Both the position numbers and the translations under genes were made by a program. From Ruminiclostridium sp. (GTDB lineage Bacteria > Bacillota > Clostridia > Oscillospirales > Ruminococcaceae), in the NCBI GenBank assembly GCA_017625405.1, contig JAGALB010000009.1, forward strand, positions 1 through 35,366: a DNA stretch of 35,366 bases, read 5' to 3'. The notes beneath the pieces are model-generated. The model did no database searches. It had not been told where the DNA came from and worked only from the letters and a program-made list of their open reading frames with translations. This document shows, in pieces, positions 9,191-16,699 of the stretch; positions within the stretch are counted from its first letter, which is position 1; each line of letters opens with the position of its first letter.

Positions 9191-10492
9191 ATGATAAAGA
9201 AGCTTGAAAATTTCTTTAAAGGTAAACGTGTACTTATTCTCGGTCTTGGCAGAGAGGGCCGCTCTACCCTTGATATACTCAGAAATATTGACTGTACAAT
9301 AGGCATTGCTGACAAGAATCTCACACCCACAACAGAGCTTATGCAGTACGAGCTTTATCTGGGTGAGAACTATCTTGACTGCCTTGATAAATTCGATATT
9401 ATCATGAAATCCCCGGGGATTGCTCTGCTTGATAAAATCTCTGATGAGGTTAAGACCAGAATTACAAGCCAGACTGACCTGCTTCTGCGTTTTCGTAAGA
9501 ATACCCTTATCGGTATCACGGGAACAAAGGGCAAATCCACAACCTCCTCCCTTACCTGTCACATTCTGAAGGAATGCGGCAAAAATGCGGTGCTTATCGG
9601 CAATATCGGCGTTCCTCCCCTTGAACGCATGGGTGAATTTGAGGAAGATACAATAATCGTATGCGAAATGTCCTGTCATCAGCTGGAATACGTGCAGGCA
9701 TCCCCCGATATTGCGGTGCTGCTCAACGTTTTTGAAGAGCATCTTGACCACTATGTGGATTTTAACGCATACAAGAATGCCAAGGAAAACATTTACCACT
9801 ACATGAACGAAAAAGGTACTCTTATCATCGGTTCAGACTGCGTACATGACAGCTTTGGTTGTGACGTTGTTACCGCAAGTCTCGACTGCGGCGACGCCGA
9901 CATTTTTGTAACAAAGGATATGCTCAGCATAAACGGCATAGAAATTCCCCTTTCGGGTATCAGCACAAAGCTTATCGGTCATCATAATTTCTACAATATC
10001 GGTATTGCCATGTGTATCGCCCTTACTCTCGGCTGCGACAAGGACGAAGCGCTGAAAGCTGTAGCTTCCTTCAACGGTCTGCCTCATCGCCTTGAAAACG
10101 TCGGTACATTCGGCGGCGTGCAGTACATCAACGACAGCATAAGCACCTGCCCCAGTACAGCAATTGCCGCTGTGAAATCCTTCGACAAGGTTGACACAAT
10201 CATTATCGGCGGTATGGACAGAGGTATCGACTATACTGAGCTTGTGAAATTCTTAAATGACTCGGATATTGAAAACGTAATACTCCTGCCTGACAGCGGA
10301 TACCGTATTTATCCCGAACTTGACGGCGGAAAGCGCAGCATATACAAGGCTGAAAGCCTTATAGACGCAGTAAGACATGCAAAGAACGTCACAAAGGTAC
10401 GCTGTCTTCTTTCCCCTGCGGCGGCAAGCTACGGTTTCTACAAGAATTTTGAGGAACGTGGCGAGCATTTCAAGAAACTGGTCAGTGAATAA
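9191..10492 (+). CDS. murD2: Mur ligase, MurD/MurD2-type (probably adds L-Glu)
   Basis: ATP-dependent ligase that adds glutamate to UDP-MurNAc-L-Ala. The N-terminal Rossmann-like ILGLGREG is at 16-23, the P-loop GTKGKSTT at 111-118, the central NVFEEHLDHY near 179-188, and the C-terminal LLSPAAASYGFYKNFEERGEH near 406-426 as in MurD. Two glutamate-site motifs differ from canonical MurD: NDSISTCP at 314-321 replaces the usual NDSKATN, and GGMDRGID replaces the GG..KG.D block. Together with the murL neighbour four bases upstream, this suggests the L-Glu-specific MurD2 class. Ordinary MurD with D-Glu specificity is the alternative. The gene ends at a strong terminator, so murL-murD2 forms a two-gene unit. 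Confidence 0.85.
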   Translation: MIKKLENFFKGKRVLILGLGREGRSTLDILRNIDCTIGIADKNLTPTTELMQYELYLGENYLDCLDKFDIIMKSPGIALLDKISDEVKTRITSQTDLLLRFRKNTLIGITGTKGKSTTSSLTCHILKECGKNAVLIGNIGVPPLERMGEFEEDTIIVCEMSCHQLEYVQASPDIAVLLNVFEEHLDHYVDFNAYKNAKENIYHYMNEKGTLIIGSDCVHDSFGCDVVTASLDCGDADIFVTKDMLSINGIEIPLSGISTKLIGHHNFYNIGIAMCIALTLGCDKDEALKAVASFNGLPHRLENVGTFGGVQYINDSISTCPSTAIAAVKSFDKVDTIIIGGMDRGIDYTELVKFLNDSDIENVILLPDSGYRIYPELDGGKRSIYKAESLIDAVRHAKNVTKVRCLLSPAAASYGFYKNFEERGEHFKKLVSE

Positions 10493-10495
10493 TAT

Positions 10496-10532
10496 AAAAG
10501 CCTCAGAAGCTTTGAAGCTTCTGAGGCTTTTT
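10496..10532 (+). terminator. strong intrinsic terminator of murL-murD2
   Basis: A 17-bp perfect stem (arms 10496-10512 and 10515-10531, AAAAGCCTCAGAAGCTT and its complement) with a tiny loop, ending in a run of Ts. The complementary A-run also gives Ts on the other strand, so it could stop the convergent minus-strand transcript of the broken methyltransferase gene. Confidence 0.9.
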
Positions 10533-10566
10533 AAATTGGGGTTTTATTGTGCTGGGAAATTGGAAT

Positions 10567-11493
10567 TTATCTTTCAACGAGTTTTCGTGCAATACATTCC
10601 ATGTGTCTATTATCAGTACCACAACAGCCACCCCAAATCTGAAATGCCCCAATACCTGACAATTTTATCATATCGTTTGAAAAATCCTCAGGTTATGAGC
10701 ATTTTAAATCTATGGCCCCATCTAATTCCGAGTAAGATAATGGCGATGTATTCGCTTGAATTCCTTTAAAACGCTCTTTTACTAATTTTATATCATTGAA
10801 AGAATGTGATAATGCTTTATAAACAATACTGGGATGTACACAATTTGCCATATAGCAAACAGGTTTATTGACCGTGGTGGCATCAATATATTGGATTGCA
10901 TCTGCAATCGTTGTTCCATCAATTAATTTTCCATCCTGCTGAATGGTAAAACTGATAATATAAGGAATTTCTGTATCATCAATTGCTTTTGCCAATCCCG
11001 TTGCTTCAGGTAATGTAGGCATAATTCCCGCATATAAAAAATCAACATTTGTTTTTCTGAATTGTTCTGTCGTCCATCTATGAAATGTAAATGCTTCTGA
11101 TTCGGATAAGCACCCTTCTCCTGAATATGCATCTCCTTTACATCCCATCAGGCCACCAATATACATTTCGATTCCGCTATTTTTTTCTATAGTTCTCAAA
11201 AAAGAAACATTATCAAGGATCACTTGTTCAGTTTCATTCGACTTAAAAATGCGCTCATAATTTGCTCGTCGAGTAGGCGTTGTTGCAATAAACGGAAGAT
11301 GATATTTTCTGGCAATGTCAATGTATTCATTCCATAGCTTCGATAGTGCAGATACTCCATCTTGACTATAAATCAAGTTTGCCATGGCAATATTCTCATC
11401 AAATTTTAGACCATATTCTCTTTTCAACCGTTCTCCAAGTGCTCCTTCCATAAGGATGTTTTTATTAGACTCTAAGCAAGTTCTAAAACCCAT
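10567..11493 (-). pseudogene. homocysteine S-methyltransferase family gene broken by one in-frame stop
   Basis: Family enzymes transfer a methyl group to homocysteine using a zinc site made of one early Cys and a C-terminal GGCC pair. Codons 1-266 encode most of the barrel, including LMEGALGERL near the start and the NC motif (C218). Codon 267 is TAA at 10693-10695. The same frame then continues without a shift for 41 more codons (PEDFSNDMIK..., IWGGCCGTDNRHMECIARK) to a natural TAA at 10567-10569. One base change thus removes two of three zinc ligands (C290, C291). The gene is visibly more AT-rich in codon choice than its neighbours and stands alone, which suggests recent transfer and decay. 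A sequencing error or stop read-through cannot be excluded from one sequence. Confidence 0.88.
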
Positions 11494-11528
11494 ACTCTCA
11501 CCACCAAATTCTCATTTATCACTCTGCC

Positions 11529-12446
11529 TTATTTATACAGCTTCCCCTGAAAGCTGTCCCTTTCCGCCTGAGCCTTATCTATTCCACCGAGAACGGAAAT
11601 CTTATCCATGCTCCAGAGAGGTGCAATAAGTTTTGTCTTATCGCCGTCGCCTGTAATACGCTCGATTACCGTTTCGGGCGGTAAAAGTTCAAGCTGACGG
11701 ACGGTTATATCAATATACTCTTCCTTTGTAAGGGGCGTATACTCACCCTTTTCGTACATTTCGTGAAGCTTTGTGCCACGTATCACATGAAGCAGATGTA
11801 TCTTCACACCGTCGGGACGCAGCTTTCCGAGGCTTTCCACTGTTTTCAGCATCATTTCTGCGGTTTCACAGGGCAGTCCGTTTATTATATGCACGCAGAC
11901 TCTTATTCCTGCGTTTTTCAACATATTGTAGCCTGCGAGGAACTCGGTAAAAATATGCCCGCGGTTGATGATTTCGGCGGTGCTGTCATGAACGCTCTGA
12001 AGTCCCAGCTCTACTGTCACGGGAACGGACAGCTCCTTTATTACACTGATAATTTCTTCGTTTATACAGTCGGCACGGGTTGCGATTGCAATGCTTTTTA
12101 CACCGAAAGCTACTGCTTCACCGTAAATTCTGCGGAGAACATCAGGACTTGCATAGGTGTTTGTATGCGCCTGAAAATAGGCAGAAATCGCCGCATCGGG
12201 ATTCTTTGCGGTGATACGCTCCTTTTCCTTTCTGAGCTGCTCTGTAACGCTTATACTGCCTGTGGTAAAATAACCGCTGCCTCCATCGCAGAAGATACAG
12301 CCGCCTTTGCTTTTCGTACCGTCAAGATTGGGACAGGTAAAACCTGCGTCAATAACCGCCTTGTAAATTCTGCCGCCGTAGGTATGTTTATTATGGTAAT
12401 TCAGCGTATGATAACGCTTGTTGTCATCTGAATAAATGAACTTCAT
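11529..12446 (-). CDS. radical SAM protein, YhcC / TIGR01212-like
   Basis: Radical S-adenosylmethionine protein of 305 aa with unknown substrate. The cluster-binding cysteines are C38, C50 and C53 (CPNLDGTKSKGGCIFC), the spacing of the YhcC-like family rather than classic CxxxCxxC. The following GGSGYF and the VELGLQSVHD and HIINGLPCET blocks also fit. The start overlaps the last four bases of the upstream walJ-like gene (ATGA-type overlap), so the two are co-translated. The gene runs to a TAA at 11529, 35 bases from the broken methyltransferase gene. Confidence 0.85.
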   Translation of the reverse strand: MKFIYSDDNKRYHTLNYHNKHTYGGRIYKAVIDAGFTCPNLDGTKSKGGCIFCDGGSGYFTTGSISVTEQLRKEKERITAKNPDAAISAYFQAHTNTYASPDVLRRIYGEAVAFGVKSIAIATRADCINEEIISVIKELSVPVTVELGLQSVHDSTAEIINRGHIFTEFLAGYNMLKNAGIRVCVHIINGLPCETAEMMLKTVESLGKLRPDGVKIHLLHVIRGTKLHEMYEKGEYTPLTKEEYIDITVRQLELLPPETVIERITGDGDKTKLIAPLWSMDKISVLGGIDKAQAERDSFQGKLYK

Positions 12447-13231
12447 ACTATTATTCTCCTGGCGTTTCCGTTTACCTCGGCTATATCCAGTGCATAGTCA
12501 CGGTTTACCTGTGCACCCACGGCAAGAAGCGAGCTTACCATATTGTTGTAGGCGGTTTCGGGAGTGTTGTTCTCCTGACTGAGATGTCCCAGCAGCAAGG
12601 ACACAGTACCCGAATTTATAAGCTCTCTTGCAAACACACCGCTGTCGGGATTGGAAAGATGTCCCCTGTTGCTGCGGATACGTTCCTTTAAAACGGGAGG
12701 ATATTTTATATTTCTGATAAGCATCATGGGGTCATAGTTGGATTCAAGGAGAACGAAACGGCATCCCAGAAGGTTTTTCCGCACCTCCTCCGTAATATGC
12801 CCTATATCGGTGCATACAGCGGCTCTGACGCTTCCTGTGTCAAAGGTATATCCCATGCTTTCCGCACTGTCATGAGGCGTGTGGAAGGCGTTTACAGAGA
12901 AGTTTAAGGGCACTGACGAAAGCTCAGCCGTTGTATGAAGGTTTTTCTCCGAAAATACTTTCTTTTCGCCCACAATCCGCATAAGTGTACCCTCGGACGC
13001 ATACACGGGGATTTCGGTATTCTTTGTAAGCTGCATAAGTCCTGCTATATGGTCGCTGTGCTCGTGGGTTATGAATACAGCGCTTATATTTTCAACACTG
13101 CGGTCGATTTTCGCAAGCCCGTCCTTCAGCATTTTATAGCTGCAGCCCATATCAACAAGAATTCCCTGGCCTTCATGCTCTATATAGGTTGAATTTGCCT
13201 TGCTGGAGCTGCAAAGAGATGTAACTCTCAT
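12443..13231 (-). CDS. walJ: MBL-fold hydrolase, WalJ/YycJ-like
   Basis: Metallo-beta-lactamase-fold protein of 262 aa. The metal-binding THEHSDH is at 55-61, with further ligands in FHTPHDS (about 107) and VCTDIGH (about 131), and a late LLLGHLSQENN. The opening MRVTSLCSSSKANSTYIEH is typical of the WalJ/YycJ group, which in Bacillus sits beside the cell-wall WalRK system. Here no walRK is present; the gene lies between murA and a radical SAM gene. An AAAGGAAAAAG-type site precedes the ATG. Because the murA terminator lies only 19 bases upstream, expression depends on read-through or on a promoter inside that gap that I cannot define. Confidence 0.82.
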   Translation of the reverse strand: MRVTSLCSSSKANSTYIEHEGQGILVDMGCSYKMLKDGLAKIDRSVENISAVFITHEHSDHIAGLMQLTKNTEIPVYASEGTLMRIVGEKKVFSEKNLHTTAELSSVPLNFSVNAFHTPHDSAESMGYTFDTGSVRAAVCTDIGHITEEVRKNLLGCRFVLLESNYDPMMLIRNIKYPPVLKERIRSNRGHLSNPDSGVFARELINSGTVSLLLGHLSQENNTPETAYNNMVSSLLAVGAQVNRDYALDIAEVNGNARRIIV

Positions 13232-13250
13232 TCTTTTTCCTTTCTATGTA

Positions 13251-13278
13251 AAAAGCGGCAAGAGCGTTGCTCTTGCCG
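13251..13278 (-). terminator. terminator downstream of murA
   Basis: Read on the minus strand, a 10-bp perfect stem (13256-13265 with 13269-13278, CGGCAAGAGC and its complement) with a 3-base loop is followed by CTTTTT. It lies five bases after the murA stop and 19 bases before the walJ start, so walJ must be reached by read-through. Confidence 0.82.
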
Positions 13279-13283
13279 TATTA

Positions 13284-14564
13284 TTATAATGCTTTTCTGA
13301 TATTTGCGGGAATTTCACGCTTATAGATGTCAGCGCCCATTTTTCTGAGCTTTTCATCCATATTTTCGTATCCACGCTCAACGTGATAAATATCCTCGAT
13401 TTCGGTTGTACCGTTTGTACTGAGACCAGCGATAATAAGCGCTGCGCCTGCACGGAGGTCGGACGCCTTTACAGGTGCACCTGTAAGGTGGCTTACACCC
13501 TCAATCATTGCAACGTTGCCGTCAACGGAGATATCTGCACCCATACGGCGAAGCTCGTCCACATAACGGAAACGGTTATCGAAAATACCCTCATTGATAA
13601 TGCTTGTACCCTTTGCAAGAGTCAGAAGAGCAGCAAGCTGAGGCTGCATATCTGTGGGGAAGCCGGGGTGAGGCATTGTCTTTACGGTAATTCTTTCATA
13701 GCTGTCCTGACCGATTACACGCACGCTGTCATCATATTCCATTACAACAACACCGATTTTGCGGAGCTTGGAGGTAATAGGTTCAAGATGCTTGGGGATT
13801 ACGTTCTTGATAAGAGCGTCGCCCTTTGTTGCGGCTACGGCAATCATAAATGTGCCTGCCTCAATCTGGTCGGGAATAATTGAATATGTTGCACCGTGAA
13901 GCTCTGATACACCACGGATTTTGATTACATCAGTACCTGCGCCCATAATATCCGCACCCATAGAGTTGAGGAAGTTGGCGAGGTCAACGATATGAGGTTC
14001 CTTGGCTGAGTTTTCAAGGATAGTAAGGCCTTCAGCCTTTACAGCCGCAAGCATGGCGTTGATTGTAGCGCCGACGGAAACCTTGTCAAAGTAAATCTGT
14101 GTTCCGAAAAGGAAATCAGCATCAAGCTCAACAATACCGTGTTCAATTGTATAGTTGGAGCCTAATGCACGGAAGCACTTGAGATGCTGATCCATAGGTC
14201 TGTCGCCGAGATCACAGCCGCCGGGCATGGGAACGCTGGCGTGACGGAACTTGCTTAAAAGTGTTCCGAGGAAATAATAAGAAGCTCTCATTGAGCGTGC
14301 AAGCTCATAGGGAACTGCTACGTCACGTATGTTTCTGGGGTCGATGCGGATTGTTGAATTATTTATAACCGTTACTTCTGCACCAAGCTCACGAAGTATT
14401 CTCAGATCAATGGAAACGTCGTTGATGTTGGGGACGTTTTCAAGAATACAAGGGCTGTCCGCAAGTAAAGTTGCAGGAATGATTGCAACAGCCGCATTCT
14501 TCGCACCGCTGATTTCAACCTCTCCTGTAAGGCGGTTGCCGCCGTTTATAATAAATTTTTCCAA
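13284..14564 (-). CDS. murA: UDP-N-acetylglucosamine 1-carboxyvinyltransferase MurA
   Basis: First committed enzyme of peptidoglycan synthesis: transfers enolpyruvate from phosphoenolpyruvate to UDP-GlcNAc in the cytoplasm. The 426-aa protein has K22-N23 in SGAKNA and the catalytic Cys at C117 in PGGCDLGDRP, the loop that reacts with fosfomycin. The rest of the inside-out barrel is intact. The start is TTG at 14562-14564 with an AGAGGTAAGAT site upstream; no ATG is nearby. It has its own promoter and an unusually structured leader, and ends at a strong terminator, so it is probably monocistronic. Many Firmicutes carry two MurA paralogs; whether this is MurA1 or MurA2 is undecided. Confidence 0.96.
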   Translation of the reverse strand: MEKFIINGGNRLTGEVEISGAKNAAVAIIPATLLADSPCILENVPNINDVSIDLRILRELGAEVTVINNSTIRIDPRNIRDVAVPYELARSMRASYYFLGTLLSKFRHASVPMPGGCDLGDRPMDQHLKCFRALGSNYTIEHGIVELDADFLFGTQIYFDKVSVGATINAMLAAVKAEGLTILENSAKEPHIVDLANFLNSMGADIMGAGTDVIKIRGVSELHGATYSIIPDQIEAGTFMIAVAATKGDALIKNVIPKHLEPITSKLRKIGVVVMEYDDSVRVIGQDSYERITVKTMPHPGFPTDMQPQLAALLTLAKGTSIINEGIFDNRFRYVDELRRMGADISVDGNVAMIEGVSHLTGAPVKASDLRAGAALIIAGLSTNGTTEIEDIYHVERGYENMDEKLRKMGADIYKREIPANIRKAL

Positions 14565-14580
14565 AATCTTACCTCTTTTT

Positions 14581-14676
14581 TACCCTGTAAGGGTTTATTT
14601 ATATAAGATGAACGGATAATCATCCGTCATCGGGAAATGCAATATAAAACAGCGCACGCTGTTAGGTTATATTATA
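14581..14676 (-). promoter_or_regulatory. murA promoter and leader with three consecutive hairpins
   Basis: On the minus strand an extended -10 (TGATATAAT, TATAAT at 14671-14676) has no clear -35. Just downstream come three inverted repeats: AACAGCGTGCGCTGTT at 14648-14663, ACGGATGATTATCCGT at 14612-14627, and CCCTTACAGGG at 14583-14593. The ribosome site and TTG start follow. The rest of the 345-base gap up to 14909 holds the terminator at 14806-14852 and nothing else I can recognise. Confidence 0.55.
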
Positions 14677-14805
14677 TCACAATCTGAAAAAAAAGAAAAG
14701 CCTTTTTTTATAAAATCTACATTTTCACTATATATCTTTGACGGGAAAATGCGCTTTATTCCGTGCGACTTTTTTTAAAACCCACGTAAAGCCCTGTTTT
14801 AACGC

Positions 14806-14852
14806 AAAAACACGGCAGTTTTTTTATTTTTTAATGAAACTGCCGTGTTTTT
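14806..14852 (-). terminator. terminator of the tandem cyclophilin operon
   Basis: A 16-bp perfect stem (14806-14821 with 14837-14852, core ACACGGCAGTTT) closes a 15-base A/T loop. On the minus strand it ends in TTTTTG. It lies 57 bases after the lipoprotein cyclophilin stop. The long A and T runs make it potentially bidirectional. Confidence 0.8.
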
Positions 14853-14909
14853 CTGATTTCAACGTAATATTCCGAATTTGGCAATTATGCACAAATATCG
14901 TTATCGGTA

Positions 14910-15860
14910 TTATCCGATACTTACAAGGGTATTGAGCGGAACTTCCGTTGTAGTTTCAGGTGTTGTTTCGGGCGTTGTTGTTATCAGTGTTTCCGCAACA
15001 ACCTGTGTTGTCGTAGTTGTTGTGGTCTTTTTGGTTGACTTTTTGGTTTCTTCTGTTTCTTCAGCCTGAATCCTTATTATTTCAACCGACTCAATTACTA
15101 TTGAATAAATCGGTTTTGATGGAATGCCGTTTGCATCATCAATAGCATTTCCTGTAACAACCTCGCTTGCCGTTATGGCTTCAAGCACGCTGTAACCGTC
15201 GATTATCTGTCCGAAAACGGTCTGTGTACCGTCAAGGTAATAAAGACCGCCCTTTGAATTGTACTTTTCAACTACCTCTGCGGGTATTTTCTTTAACTTA
15301 CCGAGATACTCGGTGTAGTACGCCTTGTCTTCCGCAGTAAGTCTTGATGCGATTGATTCATCGCCCAGCTGTTCTTCCAGCAATGTAATTACCGCATTTA
15401 TATCCTGGGGAGTGTTGTTGTCCACTATGCAGAACTGCGAGAAGCTGCCCTTTGAATTTGCTGCAAAACAGAGAGCACCATAGAAATGTCTTGCCTGCTC
15501 GCTTGTTTCAAGTGCAACATAATCAGCATCGGGAATCTCGCCGTCTGTGCCGTCACCGTTAAGAGAACCGCCCTGTATTGCGTAGTTGTCGATAACTCTG
15601 TGGATAGTCTTCATATCGTAGAAGCCGCGCTCGGCAAGCTCAGTGAACTTCGCCACAGAATTGGGGGCTACCTCAGGGAAAAGCTTTGCGGTAATCTCAC
15701 CGTAGTCCATAACCTTTATCACCGCATAAACGTCACCGGGTAAAAGCTCTACATCGCCCACATTACCAACAGGCTTGCCTTCACCGCCGCAGGCAGAAAG
15801 CGAAATCAGCATTGCTCCGCAAAGTAAAGCGGCACCGATTTTTCTGAAAAGATGTTTCAT
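14910..15860 (-). CDS. cyclophilin-type peptidyl-prolyl isomerase, lipoprotein
   Basis: Probably catalyses proline cis-trans isomerisation in proteins folding outside the membrane. The signal peptide (basic MKHLFRK, hydrophobic stretch) ends in the lipobox LSAC with Cys 24 as the lipid site. The cyclophilin domain (about 45-265) keeps the catalytic HRV motif (R88) and the following QGG, plus FSQFCIVDN and GTQTVFGQIIDG. After the domain comes a Thr-rich tail of about 50 residues (KSTKKTTTTTTT, then TTPETTPETTT) that ends soon after. The ATG overlaps the stop of the upstream cyclophilin by one base (TAATG), so the two are made together. Confidence 0.9.
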   Translation of the reverse strand: MKHLFRKIGAALLCGAMLISLSACGGEGKPVGNVGDVELLPGDVYAVIKVMDYGEITAKLFPEVAPNSVAKFTELAERGFYDMKTIHRVIDNYAIQGGSLNGDGTDGEIPDADYVALETSEQARHFYGALCFAANSKGSFSQFCIVDNNTPQDINAVITLLEEQLGDESIASRLTAEDKAYYTEYLGKLKKIPAEVVEKYNSKGGLYYLDGTQTVFGQIIDGYSVLEAITASEVVTGNAIDDANGIPSKPIYSIVIESVEIIRIQAEETEETKKSTKKTTTTTTTQVVAETLITTTPETTPETTTEVPLNTLVSIG

Positions 15861-16612
15861 TACTGAACCTCCTCTTCACCTTTATATTCCGTAATTGTAA
15901 TTGAATTGATTTTTATTTCATTTACAGGTCTCATTGTCTGCGCATCGTATTCACTGTCGCAGATTTTTTCAATAACCTCAAATCCTTCAATTGTCTGTCC
16001 GAATACCGTATGTGTTCCCGCAAGGTGAATTATTCCCTTGTGCTCGGCATAAGCCGTAAGCAGTTCTTCAGGAACAATCTGCTCGCCGTCTTCATTTTTT
16101 CTTGAACGAAGCTCAGCAAATTCCTCTTCTGTAACAGGAAATTCATCAACAATATAAAAACGGCTGTCACCGTAGCCTGTCTGTCCGCTGTAAGAACAGA
16201 GTGCACCCTTGAAAGTCCACAGGTCAACGCTGTTTTCGTTGGCAATAGGATTTCCGTCGTTGGTGAAGCCCTGTGTTCCCTCTTCGTTATAAGAACCTGT
16301 CATAAACAGGCATTCATTGATAATTGCATACACGCTCTTATTGTCATAAAAGCCTTCATTTGCACGAGCCACGAAATTATCAACGGTATTGGGTGCATAT
16401 TCGGGATAAAGAACAGCCTTGATAACACCCTCAGTTGTATCTATGACAGCCATCATCTGTCCGTCTTTCGGCGCTTCAAGCTGTACTAAATCCATTTCAT
16501 CAAAGTTGTAGCCTGACATGGCATTTGAGCCTTTGCTGTTATTGATTGCTGTAATCATAACAACTGCGATAATAACGCTGATTGCAGCCACTGCAATAAA
16601 AATTTTCTTCAT
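15860..16612 (-). CDS. membrane-anchored cyclophilin-like protein lacking the catalytic Arg
   Basis: Cyclophilin-fold protein of 250 aa with one N-terminal transmembrane anchor (about 4-24) and no lipobox. An in-frame ATG at 16627 lies inside the ribosome site; the ATG at 16612 has GGAAAGGGA at good distance and is preferred. Fold motifs are present (YAPNTVDNF, SRFYIVDEF, GTHTVFGQTIEG). The catalytic HRV is replaced by YAI (Y95, A96, I97) and the QGG by MTG, so isomerase activity is doubtful. It may instead act as a binding chaperone or scaffold for its lipoprotein partner encoded one base overlap downstream. The pair probably arose by tandem duplication. Confidence 0.85.
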   Translation of the reverse strand: MKKIFIAVAAISVIIAVVMITAINNSKGSNAMSGYNFDEMDLVQLEAPKDGQMMAVIDTTEGVIKAVLYPEYAPNTVDNFVARANEGFYDNKSVYAIINECLFMTGSYNEEGTQGFTNDGNPIANENSVDLWTFKGALCSYSGQTGYGDSRFYIVDEFPVTEEEFAELRSRKNEDGEQIVPEELLTAYAEHKGIIHLAGTHTVFGQTIEGFEVIEKICDSEYDAQTMRPVNEIKINSITITEYKGEEEVQ

Positions 16613-16634
16613 AGAGTCCCTTTCCATATAAACA

Positions 16635-16661
16635 ACACCGCAGGATTATTACATGCGGTGT
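16635..16661 (-). terminator. weak hairpin between cysS and the cyclophilins
   Basis: An 8-bp stem (ACACCGCA at 16635-16642 with TGCGGTGT at 16654-16661) follows the cysS stop on the minus strand and is followed by TGTTTATAT. The short stem and interrupted T-run make it a weak terminator or an attenuating hairpin. Confidence 0.42.
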
Positions 16662-16699
16662 ATTTGTTTATTCAATTATACCTCAATTTTTGCCTTTAG

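Noticed and set aside
9071-9799. 242-aa minus-strand frame over murL-murD2
   Set aside because: Shadow of two convincing plus-strand genes; Cys-rich, unstructured composition and no known motif.
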